Positions 25,013 through 37,056 of a DNA stretch of 64,000 nucleotides are shown here, in pieces; the first letter of the stretch is position 1, and each line of letters starts with the position of its first letter. Source of the stretch: Gonocerus acuteangulatus (taxonomy: Eukaryota; Arthropoda; Insecta; Hemiptera; Coreidae); NCBI GenBank assembly GCA_946811695.1, contig OX328126.1:80296214-80360213 (forward strand), given 5' to 3'. Position numbers and translations under genes: made by a program. Below the pieces are notes generated by a model. It was not told the DNA's origin, ran no database searches, and saw only the letters and a list, made by a program, of their open reading frames with translations.

Positions 25013-25518
25013 CATGTGTAAGAGATTTAGGCCACGAAGAGTAACAAGGGACGGCATTATACATATGATGACGTCACAGAGATGTTATCCACACCACCGA
25101 GGTCCTATCTGTTTCACACGCTCTGCAGTCTATCTCACTGCCTCCTTTTATACGGATAGCACTTTCCGTACTTTCAACTTTCTTCCATATAGTAATTGTG
25201 GATTATAAATGCACTGATAACAAGTATTTTTGGAAAATGAACTGAATGGAAGGCATAAGTCGAATTTAATTCAAGATATTTTTAATAACGATTTTTTTAA
25301 CTGAGCTTTTGCCTGGCATTTATATAATAGGGAAATAGTCAGTGGCGGGGGTTAGGGGGGGGGGGGCTTAGTCGCCACTAAATGAAAATTCAGAATCTTT
25401 TTCGGTTAAGTTAGAAAAAAAATGTTCAGGCAAATTAATAGTAATCAGTTCTAATTAATGTTTGTTCTTAGTTTATCAAATACCTCCTTAATGATTTCCA
25501 GGTGCCTGGTTATAAAAC
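25013..25518. other. Right flank of the satellite; no gene recognised
   Basis: Unique-looking DNA begins abruptly after ATTCATAAGAC. It has a short plus-strand open frame (25014-25208) that starts at the junction and lacks any domain, and a G-run at about 25357-25368. Confidence 0.45.
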
Positions 25519-25897
25519 AAAGTCCGTCACGCAGGAGCTGCATAACTAAGCACTTTCCTCAGAATTTTTTTAGTGTAGACTACATTACTGAATAATTTGC
25601 TGTAAATAACCTATATAAATAAAATAAAAACGTGAATAGTTCTGCTCATTTACATTTCTTATGAGGCCTGTTCAATTATTAATTTTGTAAATAATTTGCT
25701 TCCAGAGTTATGTTAATACATGATACTGTACTACTTAATAAATACACAAAAACTTCACATTCCGTCTTTTGATCTGACGCAGGAACAGGATACAGTCCCC
25801 ATAGTGGGAGATAGCGCTCCTTGTGGCGCCTTTGCAAACCTACGTCTGGCTGGCTAATTGTAATGAAACAGACTTTAAAGTAAACCCTCCTTTCCAA

Positions 25898-26690
25898 TTT
25901 TTTTTTTTTTTTTTTCCATTTATTTATTTGAAATCTGTACAATTATTAGCAGTACAATAATCAAGTCTGTTCATGCAGATATTATGTACAATTTGACAAA
26001 AACGGTAAAAGTAAAATAAAATAAAAGAAAAAATAATACAAAATATGGAAGAAGACAACCACTGTTGGCACTTCCAGAGATGTCTTGCTAAATGTTTTAA
26101 TGGTTACGATAAGATCAGATGATTAGATTGTCTCGAGGCCACTGTCTCTTGAGCCGCCTGGGAGGATTGTCTGGATGGGATTGGGATGATAAGGATAGAC
26201 CTTCAGGATTAGGATGGTAAGACAATTTGGAGTGGAACATTTGGAATCGGGTTTTAGCAAGGTCTAGGACAAATGGGATTTTGAGGTCATTGTGAAGGGT
26301 TTTGTTGGAAACATAGAAAGGAGCATTTACAATTTTACGAAGTACTTTTGACTGGAATGCCTGTATTCTGTTGATGTTAGATGGTTTTGCAGACCCCCAG
26401 AGTTCAAGTCCGTATGTCCATATTGGTCGAATGATTGTTTTGTATATCGTTAGTTTGTTCTGTATCGATAATTTAGATGAAGGTCCAAGGAGTCGTCTAA
26501 GTAGTCCGTATCGTTTGTTCAGTTCCTGTCTTTTCAGTCTCGTGTGAGGGTTCCATGTCAGTCGACTGTCAAGGTATAACCCTAGATATCGAACCTCGTT
26601 AGATTCCGGGAGAGGAGTGTTCCTGAGGTAAACTGAAGGGCATGATCTTCGGTTGAGTGTGAATGTCACTTGTTTGCATTTTTCTGCGTT
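25898..26690 (-). mobile_element. 5'-truncated jockey-like LINE insertion
   Basis: The insertion lies between two copies of the 11-bp duplication CTCCTTTCCAA (25887-25897 and 26691-26701). Its 3' end on the minus strand is an A-tail, seen as 18 T at 25898-25915. Aligning the host element with the copy at 29693-30812 shows the host sequence continuing across the two duplication copies, so the insertion boundaries are firm. Only the last part of the reverse transcriptase frame and the 3' UTR were inserted. Confidence 0.93.
26115..26690 (-). pseudogene. LINE reverse transcriptase C-terminal portion (jockey-like)
   Basis: The open frame encodes the region after the catalytic core. Landmarks are VRYLGLYLDSRLTW (thumb), KLTIYKTIIRPIWTYGLELW (the conserved YKTxIRPxxTYGxxxW block) and FQSKVLRKIVNAPFYVSN, followed by a C-terminus ending PRRLKRQWPRDN and a stop. 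The absence of an RNase H domain fits the jockey group. The open frame extends upstream to 26759, but those 23 residues are antisense of the host element and not part of the LINE. The frame is uninterrupted, which suggests a fairly recent insertion. Catalytic residues are absent because of 5' truncation. Confidence 0.88.
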
Positions 26691-27214
26691 CTCCTTTCCA
26701 ATAGACCGATTTACTTCATTTTTACAACACTTCTTTCTCATGAGATACCCACGACGCATACCGCATATCGTTACAATACAGCAGAAATTACGACCGTTAT
26801 GAGTATATTAGTATTTTAGGTCCGGAGTAAACCCCTCCCCCTCCAAATAACCCGATTTAGTTTATTTTTACAATCCATTTTTCTATGTTGATTACCACCA
26901 CGAATACCAAGTTTCGTTGAAATGTAACAAAAATTACGGCTGGCAGTGGCAAATTGGTATTGTGGGCCCGGAGTAAACCACCCCTTCTAATGAACCGATT
27001 TAGTTTATTTTTACAACGGAATTCTCTCTTTAGATCAAAATAACGAATACCGAGGTCAAATTAGTGTTTTGGGTCCGGGGTAAACCCCCCCCCCCCCCTC
27101 CCGGTGGACCGATTTTGGTGGTTAACGAACTCGTTCAATCGTTTGCTATTTGAACGCTATATACCACGTTTCATGAAGAAAAAACAAAAACTCTGGCCAC
27201 TATCTTGTTAACAG

Positions 27215-27270
<56 letters not shown>

Positions 27271-27510
27271 TTTAACGGGGGTCATTTTCGGTGTCTAATA
27301 GGTAGGATCGATAAAGATTCGAAGAAATTTTTCAAAAATTCCGTCATCAGTGCAACCTCAATAGCTACTTTCCTTCGGAGGAAAGTGCTAAAATGATTCT
27401 ACACCTCCCCGCATGGCGGTAAGCCCATACTAAATTAGCCCTCCCCCAGAAATGTTTGTCTAGAGCCGCCTATGAAAATAATTCTTCTTCATTTTTCCAG
27501 AACAGGAATT

Positions 27511-28220
27511 CGGTCTGTTTGCGAAGGCCACATCCAGTTACTTTGAAGTATCTGTCATGATTTTAAACAGTGATATTGGTACTTAATGATCAGCTTACAG
27601 GGTCTTCGCAGGTTATCTATTCCTTCTTTACATGTTATCTAAGGTTAGAAACCATATTATATAAATATCGTAATCAAAAGTTAATATAGTAATGAAAAGT
27701 ATTTAAAATCACTGCAATCAATAATAAAAGTAACTTTTTTTGACTATTATATTTATATAATATGGTTTCTAACTAACCGATAGATAACTTGTATTTGTAA
27801 GTAATACTTTTAGGCTTGTAAAGCATAAATGAAAATAAGCAGAATATATTTCAACAAGCAATATTTATTAATAAAAAGTTTAATATTATAAAAATCAATG
27901 GTAATTGTGAAGTTTAGGGGCCTCATCGCCGATTTTTGTTGTTCGGTGGTTCTATAACATTGCTTTGCGTTTCCGCTCGCTATGCTCGCTCAAGAAGATA
28001 TCAAAACTCTACTCAATCCAACTCGTTAAAATTAATAGAATTCTATTAATTTTTTGGATTGACTTAAGTGTTGAAGGTAACTTTACTGCCAGCTACAGCA
28101 AATAGAATTGCTCATAAGAATAGCCAATAGAAAAGCTAATTATGCGCGTGCGCTGAATCACTGATATAATCACTACAGATATTTCACAAGTAACTGGATG
28201 TGGTTTTCGCAAACAGACCC
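27511..28220. mobile_element. Long-TIR DNA transposon, non-autonomous (710 bp)
   Basis: Left end CGGTCTGTTTGCGAAGGCCA and right end TGGTTTTCGCAAACAGACCC form terminal inverted repeats that extend through a CATCCAGTTACTT segment. The element is flanked by the 8-bp duplication CAGGAATT (27503-27510 and 28221-28228). Inside, 27635-27786 is a palindrome with arms of about 30 bp (GGTTAGAAACCATATTATAT and its inverse). At 27908-27940 a segment GTGAAGTTTAGG resembles the end of the element at 47437-48026. There is no transposase frame. Eight-bp duplications fit hAT-like or P-like elements, but the superfamily is unproven. Confidence 0.88.
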
Positions 28221-28374
28221 CAGGAATTTTTATTATGAAAATCAAAATAAATCTGAGAAAAACAATAATAAACACGTTCAAAGAAACAAAACCAACACTT
28301 CGCAAACTTTAAATCTGTTTTCTCCTACTAAGACCATCCGGACTGTGCACCTCAGCCTTTTTAGTAGGAAATCA

Positions 28375-28455
28375 AAACATTGACCGTATTTGCCTCTTCA
28401 ATGTTTTTAGTGCTAAAAGAATTGCGTAAAGTTCTGTTGTGAATACATTAGTGAA
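28375..28455 (-). pseudogene. Tiny RNase H fragment of a LINE
   Basis: On the minus strand FTTELYAILLALKTLK matches the second catalytic block of LINE RNase H domains (F-x-AEL-x-AI-x-x-AL). The usual A before EL is replaced by T. No neighbouring domain is preserved. Confidence 0.5.
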
Positions 28456-29514
28456 GCCGAGAAAGCACCATCTAAGCCAATGGTATTTGTCCTGGGAATT
28501 TCGGCTTAGCAAAGCCGATGAGAGCAAATCATGATTGAACAATGGCGTTACGTGATTTCCTCTTGGGAAAGAAAATCTCTCTGCTGATTTATCCTTTAAG
28601 AATTGTGACATAATGATTGCCAGGCAACGGAACAAAAAGAATTCTAAAGAAATCCGCCAAGCTGAAATACCGGAATATTTGCGCCTATGAATAATATCCT
28701 TCCGAGATCCCTTCCGAGGTGTCCGATTCGCGGGAACTGCGTAATCTTAGCGGGTTTCCATAACTCACTTATCCTTTATGTACACTAGCGTATATAGAAA
28801 ATAATTTCGGGGGGGACCTAGGCATATAGGGTGTAGGGAAAATTTTAAATATTTTAGTATAAAATGGTGGAGTTTAAGGTCCTCTGGACAACTAGTAGAC
28901 CAGGGTAAATTAGAGGACATTTTTCGTTGTTTAGGCAAGTTTTACATGAAACTTTCTCAACAAAAATAAACATGGGGGGGCTCCAGCCCCCTCCCCCCCC
29001 CTTATATACGCCCACGTTTGTGTGCTATAAAAAAACTTATAGTAGAGACTACTAATATTTTCCCTTCAAACCTCATGTTAGTATTAAGTCCGACTCACAG
29101 GAACTGCATTATTTCAGCGAGTTTTGTTCTTATAACTAGATTCATTTGAAAAGCTTAGAATAGAAAAAGTCAATATATTAATGTTTCATGAAAAATGTAA
29201 ACAAATGTAAAAATGTAACATTTAATCTCTAAGCGAAGCAAGATCTTAGACACCACGACTCAAAACTGAGAGTATGCTAAGTGTAAATTACTCAATTTAA
29301 TCACACATTTCAGATTTTTGGTCGCTCTCTCAAAAATCACAAAAAAACTTGGATTTTACGGCGCATCGACAACCAGACCATTAGCGCCAATAAGCGTATT
29401 TGTAGGAAATAAAATAAGCTTTCGAATGGATGATTAACACTTAGTACGATTTCTTAACCGGTTTTGAGATATAACAGCAACAACCAATGCTCGATCCGAT
29501 TTTGCGGCCTAATT
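28456..29514. other. Mosaic of element ends; no gene
   Basis: Contains X/Y-type end motifs at 28707-28757 and 29087-29125 and a truncated family A SINE 3' end (about 29354-29392, minus). G- and C-runs lie near 28810, 28975 and 28988. No protein domain was recognised. Confidence 0.45.
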
Positions 29515-29690
29515 CACTTAGAATATTATACTGAATAAACGCTAACTTCTTAGTTTATTTTTAATACATACCTTTTTCTTCAGATACCCACGACATATAA
29601 CGAGTTTCGTTACAATATGATAAAAATTACGACCGCTATGGGGAAATTAGTAATTTGGGTCCAGAGTACCCCCCCCCCCCCCCACCGCCG
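29515..29690 (-). mobile_element. Fragment of element family X, minus orientation
   Basis: Contains CAGATACCCACGAC, CGTTACAATA and GGGTCCAGAGTA landmarks of family X followed by a C-run at about 29669-29683. It directly abuts the plus-oriented copy at 29693. Confidence 0.65.
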
Positions 29691-29692
29691 AG

Positions 29693-29815
29693 TTTTAGCA
29701 CTTTCCTCCGAAGGAAAGTAACTATTGAGGTTGGACTCATGACGGAATTTTTGAAAAATTTCTTCAAATCATTATCGATCCTACCTAGTAGACACCGAAA
29801 ATGACCCCCGTTAAA

Positions 29816-29899
<84 letters not shown>

Positions 29900-30812
29900 C
29901 AGTTAACACGATAGCGGCCAGAGTTTTTGTTTTTTCGTCACGAAACTTGGTATATAGCATTCAATTAGCAAACGATTGAACGAGTTCGTTAACCACCAAA
30001 GTCGGTCCACCGGAAGGGGGGGTTCACCCCGAAACCAAAACACTAATTTGACTATGTCAGCCGTAATATATGTTATATTTCAACGAAACTTGGTATTCGT
30101 AGTGGTAATATAGAGAGAAAAGTGAGATATAAAAATGAACTAATTCGGTTCATTAGAAGGGGGGGGGGGGTTTACTCCGGACCCACAATACCAATTCGCC
30201 ACTACCAGCCGTGATTTTTGGTATATTTCGACGAAACTCGGTATTCGTAGTGGTAATCTACAGGTAAATATGTGTTGTAAAAATAAACTAAATCGGTTCA
30301 TTAGAAGGGGGGGTTTACTCCGGACCCAAATTCCTAATATACTCATACCGGTCGTAATTTCTGCTGTATTGTAACGAAACGCGGTATACGTCGTGGGTAA
30401 CTCATGAGAAAGAAGTGTTGTAAAAATGAGCTGAATCGGTCAATCGGAAAGCGGGGGTTTAATTTGTAATATATTTCAATAGAAAAGCCCGCCAGACGTA
30501 GGTTCACAAAGCCGCCGCTAGGAGTGCTTTCTACCACTAGAGTGACTGTATCCTGTTCCTGCGTTAGATCAAAATACGATAATATGAGGTTTTTTGTATT
30601 TATTACGTAGTGTAATAGGTACCATGTGTAAACATAACTCTGGAAGCAAATTAATAATTGATCAGTTACTCATTACAAATTTATAAGAGAACTATTCATG
30701 TTTTTATTTTATTTATGTAGGATATTTTAAGCAAATTGTTCTGGAAAGCAGTCTACACTACCCAAATTCTGAGGAAAGTGCTTAGTTATGCAGTTCCTGC
30801 GTGACGGACTTA
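29693..30812 (+). mobile_element. Element family X, near-complete copy
   Basis: Starts TTTTAGCACTTTCCTCCGAA and ends GTTATGCAGTTCCTGC then GTGACGGACTTA. Between the ends are a (TA)n tract (29819-29887) turning into TGTGTG and a TTAACACGATAGCGGCCAGA segment. Three internal repeats then follow around GGGGTTTACTCCGG (about 30010, 30160 and 30310, separated by about 150 bp), one with a G-run of 12 at 30159-30170. The last part carries GCAAATTGTTCTGGAAAGCA and GAGGAAAGTGCTTAG. No protein is encoded. Sub-terminal AGCACTTTCCTC in inverted orientation, an internal microsatellite and a short hairpin near one end recall HINE/DINE-1-type Helentron derivatives, which is inference only. Confidence 0.82.
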
Positions 30813-30899
30813 AATGACAAATATTCCATTTGCCGATTTAGGCTCTTATCCTCTGAACTCCGTTCTGGATCATAAGAAGCCAATAAAGGCCTTTTTGGA

Positions 30900-31735
30900 C
30901 TTGAAAAACTATATTTTTTGGGGGTTGGATATGAACAGGTCGATAAGATAACAGACCACGTACCGTCAGAGATTCTCCATTCTTCATCGGGGTTTCTTCT
31001 GAGACCTCCTGAGGAGTATGTCTGGCGTAACGACAGTTATTACCTCTTCGACCCAGGAATATCCAGAAGACGTTATAAACATGAAGTTGACGAACTATGG
31101 GTCCGAAGGTTTGATAAGCCAAAAAGGGTTTAGCATGTGGAGTACAGATTTGGCCGAACCACCACGTCTCCACCGGATGGGTTTACCCTCCGAAGCTGGA
31201 GCGGTAAAGAGAGTATTACCTCCTCGACACTGGGATATCCAGAAGACCCTAAGACATTAACTTGACGAACTATGAGTCCGAAGGTATGATAAGCCAAGGG
31301 CTTTAGCAGATAGAGTACAGATTTGGCCGAACTACAATCCCAGGCTGAGTACTTATGTCTCCACCCAGATGGTTTTAGCCTCCGAAGCTGGAGTAGAGAC
31401 ATGGTTATTAGATGCTTGACACGGGCATATCCAAAATATCCTGAAACATTAAGTTGATGAACTCTGTCCGCAAAGGTTTGCTAAGGTTTAGCAGAGAGAG
31501 AACAGAACTACAATCGCAGTCTTGACTGCTCCACCCAGATGGTTTCAGCCTCCGAAGCTGGAGTGGAGACGCGGGTATTACCTGCTTGACACGGGCATAT
31601 CCAGAAGACCATTAAGTTGACGAACTGTCCGCAAGGTTTGCTAAGGTTTAGCATAGAGAGTACAGAACTACAATCCCAGTCTACTCCACCCAGATGGTTC
31701 TATCCTCCGAAGCTGGAGTGGAGACGCGAGGAACT
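30900..31735. repeat. Degenerate tandem array, units about 155-192 bp
   Basis: CCGAAGCTGG occurs at 31190, 31382, 31552 and 31707 (spacings 192, 170, 155). Companion words TCCACCCAGATGG, GATATCCAGAAGAC, AAGTTGACGAACT and TTTAGCA also recur. Units shrink towards the right. Short open frames on both strands are unsupported by any domain. Confidence 0.75.
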
Positions 31736-32189
31736 AACGGTAGGTGAGTCATGCTGTGAACCAAGGACATCCACTCCCCGGTGCAGCTTGCAACGGCTAG
31801 TGCATTCCTCTCAGAAGAGGGAATGGCCGAGATTTCCGATCGCATTGCCAATACTTTTATGAGGATCAGCATTTTCGCTTATTTTCAAACTGAAGGCTCA
31901 ATTGGCGTATGCCAATACGAATTTATTCCGTTACATCTACAACAGCGAAAACCCTTAGCTGAAAACCCCTTACGAATATACGAACGCCATGTTATTGCGT
32001 TTCCATAACATTGTGTTTCCCAGTGTCATTTGAAAACCTTTGAATAGAAACAGTTAATATTAGTTTTGATTTTTTTGTGACAAAATTAAACTCCTAATTT
32101 AATATATTGAAAAAAGTGATACATTAGGCGCCCTTATTCACACCTAAAGTAGCAGAAATTACTCCATCACACTCCGTCTATCGGGACTC
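31736..32189. other. No gene recognised
   Basis: Single-copy-looking DNA. The segment 31985-32035 carries an eroded GTTTCC...CAGTGTCATTTG word that matches the family Y end region. Confidence 0.4.
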
Positions 32190-33530
32190 AGTTTTAATGG
32201 GTGAAATTCGCGCGAAAAAAAATCGTTGTGCTTATTGATTATAGGTCCTCTAACGTGGGAAAACGATTGAAACCTCTTTTAAAGGTGACATGACATCTTT
32301 AATGGTTCTTGTGCAAAGTGGAAAAAATACTTTTTGTTACTAATTTTCGGTTTGGGTACTTAAAATCGTGGGATTCAGTTTAAAAATGTTCTACATCTTT
32401 AAAATTAATACAAACTATGATTTTTTTAAATTTTGGCCACAATTGAAGATAATAAGTATTAGAAACCAAATATTTTACTAACAGGCACGAAACGTTTTGG
32501 ATTTTCGTATATTTTCTTTAATATTTCGAAAGGTTGAGAAATCGTGATAAATAGAAGGTAACCATTCAAAAGCTTTCTGAATTTTCCACAAAAAAGATTC
32601 AGAAACAATTTAAGATGGGACGATGTGTAAAAGAGGACGGAATAATACATTCAGTTTCCTGTTGTCGCACCTAAAATCATTTTATATTTTTGACGATAGA
32701 TCAAAACTTACCAATAACTGCATCTAAACCTTCACCAGTTTCTTCGAGTCCAACTTTTTATTATTAATTTATGTTTAAGTATTTTTGTTGTTCTTTTTTA
32801 TTTTACTAATAATAACTAATGAGCGATAATTTATTGGCAAGGACTTGTCTTACTACATTTACTAGATGAAACCTTGACCTTTTCTCTTATCTTGATTTAT
32901 TGTTTTTGCTTTCTTTCTTTCTATATGCTATTAGATTATCTTAGCCGCGTTCAGTAAAGTTCATGAGCTGCTTTGTCCTAGGTTTTCTACTTCAGGGCTA
33001 TATACTATACCTTAGGGATTCGCAGGAACTACGTCATCCTAGCGCGATTCCATGCCATTCTTACACATTAGTAAGTGAAAGTTACCCATTTCAAAGCTAA
33101 ATTCTTTTCATACAAATCCGATTCCCATGCATAATATATAGTTTTTAATATATATGTATATTATTCTGTTTTCTCTTTAGCTGGCTCAAAAATGGACTGA
33201 TTTTTAAGTGAAATTTGCTACAAAAATACTTTGTATGATTTGAAAGGCCAAGATCGTTAACCAGCAGAAGACGTCCACCGTAAAATGGGTTTTGGACGAA
33301 ATTAGTTCGAAAAAATCGTAATGCGTACGTTTTTGCGTTCCTAGGCCTTCAGGTACACGTTTTATAGGTAATATGACTTGTGAAATCTAATGAAACAATT
33401 TCCAAGGCCATATCTATAACTGTTGTTGAGGAAAGTTGAAACAACCAGATTTTATTGGGTCATTTTCGGATATTCCTAAGTATCTCGGAACCGGTTTAGA
33501 AGTTGTAGTAAATGTAAAGTATCTATGCGT
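32190..33530 (+). mobile_element. Family Y repeat copies (two adjacent, eroded)
   Basis: 32190-32700 and 33180-33530 share words with the Helitron bodies at 12.7-13.1 kb and 14.3-14.7 kb: GGCTCAAAAATGG, AAAGGCCAAGATCGTTAACC, a GGAACATGG-like word, TTTCGGATATT and ATCTCGG. An end motif, TCGCAGGAACTACGTCATCC, lies at 33018-33050 between them. No coding capacity. Confidence 0.6.
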
Positions 33531-34567
33531 ATCACTGCTTGTTATTTTATTAAATGCTTGGTATATTGTTTATTAAGAGCTTGCTTTGATTACAATCGGT
33601 AATGCTGCTGTGCTGTTACTTAGCTTAGCATGATCCTAGAAGTACTAGCTACAACCTGGCAAACGGGTTTCACCCATTGTATTAGGCATTAAGCTTGTTT
33701 TGTTTTTGCATGTAAATTTTTGTGGCTAAATAAATGCTCTTATTCATTCATTCATCTATGCGTAAGCTTATTCATACTCTTAGAAAAGCGGGTCTTATGC
33801 GATTTTTGTTAGATCGATCTCATTGGAAAAAAGCGGTACTTAAATCTCAGGATTGTGCTAGTTTACTTTTGTGGTGCCAAAGATCTTGCTTAGTTTTGAG
33901 ATTTCATTTTAAATTTCTACATGTGTTTGTTTGAAAGATCACAACAAAACATTTACTGTTCCATTCTAAGCATTCCAAATGACACTAGGGATAAGAACGC
34001 AAACGTGCTAATGACGCAGTTCCTGCGATTGGGACAGAATGTCCTTCTGCTTATTTTATGTAAACAAAAAAAAAAAATGGACATTTTGAATAATTTTTGA
34101 AAATGTAGTCCTTGGCTTATGAAAAAGAAAATATTTTGAGAACTTCGAAATGAATTTGGACAACGACACAATGTAATTACTACAACAGGTGTTTAAACGA
34201 AACATTAGAACTAATTTTAGCTGGTTACAAATTAGGTCAATGATGAAACACGTCTGTCTTGAGGTTACTTAACTCAGATAAAAAATCACTATTGTAACAT
34301 TTTTCTCTCCAAAATTTAGTCCCTAAACATAATAAAATTTTCTGTGACGGACGAAGTTAAATACTATTGTGGTTTTCACTTGATCACTTTAAGTGATCCA
34401 ATTCTTGTGAAATGTATGTAATTATAGGCCAATTGCTCTCCGATTTTTTTATGCAAATTATATTTAGTTCTTTTCCCAGCATTAGTAAATATTTGTTTTA
34501 TATATTCCAAAGCCCGCAAAGAACTTGGAACAGCTCATTGGACCTTCACCTTACTCTTTGGGAGTAG
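33531..34567. other. No gene recognised; one Y-type end motif
   Basis: The segment 33967-34035 reads CCAAATGACACTAGGGATAA then GACGCAGTTCCTGCG, the same end seen at 63577-63640. The rest is AT-rich DNA without domains. Confidence 0.45.
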
Positions 34568-34625
34568 TTTTAGCATTTTCCGAAGATGGCTCAAATGAAA
34601 GAAGTTTTAATTACTTCCGTTAAAT

Positions 34626-34720
<95 letters not shown>

Positions 34721-34858
34721 TTGTGTGAAAGTCTTTATGTATAAGAGTAGTTACATGGTGTGAGCGGCTAAAATTTTGTTGTTTTCGCAACGAATCTAGA
34801 TTTTTCATACGATAAGATTAGACGAGTTCGTTAACAAATAAAATGGGCTCCTACCTGT

Positions 34859-34897
<39 letters not shown>

Positions 34898-35206
34898 GTA
34901 TCAAAACTCGGGTCTATATTGTACTCATTTATTTTGAAAGATGCTTTGTAAGAAAGACGTCTTACAAACCACACCTCCTATTTGAGTTCGTTAACCAGCA
35001 AAATCGGTCCATCTCGAGGGGATTTGCTCCGGTCCCAAATTACTAATTTGCCCATATCTTAATCGGTCTACCTGAAACAGGGGTTTAATCCGGACACAAA
35101 TTACTAATTCACTCATATCGGTGGTAATTTCTGTTGTATTATAACGAAACGCGCTATACCCCTTGTGGACCTGAAGAGAAAAATAGTGTTTTAAAAATAA
35201 ACTAAA

Positions 35207-35270
<64 letters not shown>

Positions 35271-35618
35271 TTATGAGCATCCATGCGCATCTAAGGCGTT
35301 TCGCTCCAAACAGTTATTGCATATATACATCTAAAAACAAATGGTATACATCCAAATATATATACACATACATACATATACACACATATATATATATATA
35401 CATATACATATATACACATATACATAAATACATACATACATACACACACACATTTATATATATTACATCTATCATTATACATCTATAAACAAATTATACG
35501 TAGAAATGACAATATATTCACATCTAAAAACGAATAGTATATACAAATGACAATATATATACATCTAAACGTCTAAAGACAAATGGTATACATATATACA
35601 TTTAAAAACAAACAATAC

Positions 35619-35673
<55 letters not shown>

Positions 35674-35805
35674 CAAATGGTATTATTTATATACATCTGG
35701 TTGATCAATCGGATTACATAATTAGACATAGTTACTAATTCATTAATTACATGTTATCGTTCTTTACAGTTTACCAAGTGGCGTAATACCTTCCTTATGT
35801 TTTTT

Positions 35806-35840
<35 letters not shown>

Positions 35841-36302
35841 GGGTGAAAGTGTTAAATTTTTCCATACTAACTAATAAATAAACTAAATCTGTTCATGAGA
35901 AGTTGGGGTTTACTCCGTATACTATTAAATTAAATTAAGGCATCAAAACGGCTTTAATTAGTTGTTACTTCTGCCACTAGAGGCGCTGAGCAGTGGCGCT
36001 GTAATCGGTTCCTCCATTGTTATAGTTGTAAAATTTTCTCTTTTTACATACGGGGGCAAGATCAACAAACAAAAATGTCAATTTATTTAGTATTATAGTA
36101 GCGTGCACACGCAATGCTACAGAAGAAAACTAAATAAAAATGTAGAAATTGAGTCAGCTATTAATTACAAACATAAAAGAGCAAAACTATTTTTCTTTCT
36201 TTTCTATGTATATAAGTTATTTTGAGCAAATTATTTATGAATGCAGTGTAAACTTTGTAGACAAGATGTACTTAGTTTTGCAGCATCTCTGTGACGGACT
36301 TT
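34568..36302 (+). mobile_element. Element family X copy, split by a retroinsertion
   Basis: Begins TTTTAGCATTTTCCGAAG and has a (CT)n/(TA)n/(GT)n tract at 34626-34720. It continues through GAGTTCGTTAACCAGCAAAA (about 34985) and GGGGTTTACTCCG (35904), and ends GCAGCATCTCTGTGACGGAC. The segment 35210-35875 is foreign (separate entry). A T-run at about 34862-34893 may mark another small insertion. Confidence 0.75.
35210..35875 (-). mobile_element. Poly(A)-tailed insertion inside family X, 666 bp
   Basis: Flanked by the 15-bp duplication AAATAAACTAAATCT (35195-35209 and 35876-35890). The left end is a T-run of about 60, meaning an A-tail on the minus strand. The body is made of loosely repeated ACATCTAAAAACAAATGGTA-type units mixed with TA/CA microsatellite, including a long TA tract (35616-35669). 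An A-run then a G-run (35811-35843) lies near the other end. No coding frame or Pol III boxes were found, so the class of retroelement is unknown. Confidence 0.8.
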
Positions 36303-37056
36303 ACTATTTATAAAAAGTTTGTGTCAGTTTTATTCTGCGAGTGTGAAAGGTCTTTAAAGGACCACGCCCACATTCAATTTCTATTGTGTACGCTTCTATA
36401 GGCATATGGTATAATGTTCGCACATGATTATGTAATATTGTCCTTTCGCTATTAAAGTCCATTTTAGGATCTTTGAATACAGCGGGGACAGGACGAGATG
36501 TCTAGACGGAGAACTGCTACAAAGGGCTATTCATGGTGAATATAGTAAATAGCTCAATTATTTTTGAAAGGCTTTCATCCCAATATGGCGGCAGCTCTCT
36601 AATTCCCTCGTTCACTTTCGCTTCGTTCATCAAAGAGGATCCACACCGAGGATCGAAGGTGAAACCTTCCATACCTTGTAATTAAATGTTGCTTAATCAA
36701 ACCTTTTTTACTGCTATTATTATTAATTATATTCATTGAATCCCTGTGTATGTGAAAGAACGTAAGTATCATGATACTCAAAATGGATATTAAAACTCTG
36801 CAAATGTTTGCAGACAGCTTCATGTTTTACGCAACAGAATATTCTAGAAAATCGAAAAATAATTTACTTGGTCCGTTCGCTCATTAACTTCTTTGATAAC
36901 ATTTCGTAGAAAAATACGTTGTTTAAAAAGAAAGGTCATATCCGCTGAACAGCTGAATCCGCGCAACGGAACACTTTTTTTGCAGGTAAATTTGTTCAAA
37001 CGTTTAAAATCCGCCTAAGCTGAAATACATCAATTTTGGTGACAACTGGAGTACTT
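36303..37056. other. No gene recognised
   Basis: Short open frames only. The segment 36870-36990 shares the AAAGGTCATATCCGCTGAAC and CGCAACGGAACAC words of family Y, so it is a fragment of that repeat. Confidence 0.4.

Larger units (their letters stand above)
25519..27393 (-). mobile_element. Element family X, minus-strand copy with LINE inside
   Basis: Read on the minus strand it begins TTTTAGCACTTTCCTCCGAA, whose ACTTTCC-TCCGAA-GGAAAGT can fold. It continues through AATGACCCCCGTTAAAATT, a (TA)n tract (27199-27267), GTTAACGAACTCG-type and GTTTACTCCGG-type segments, and ends GAGGAAAGTGCTTAG...GACGGACTTT. Both ends carry AGCACTTTCCTC in inverted orientation. It is split by a jockey-like LINE at 25898-26690. 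No open frame belongs to X itself. I infer a non-autonomous DNA element. Confidence 0.8.
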
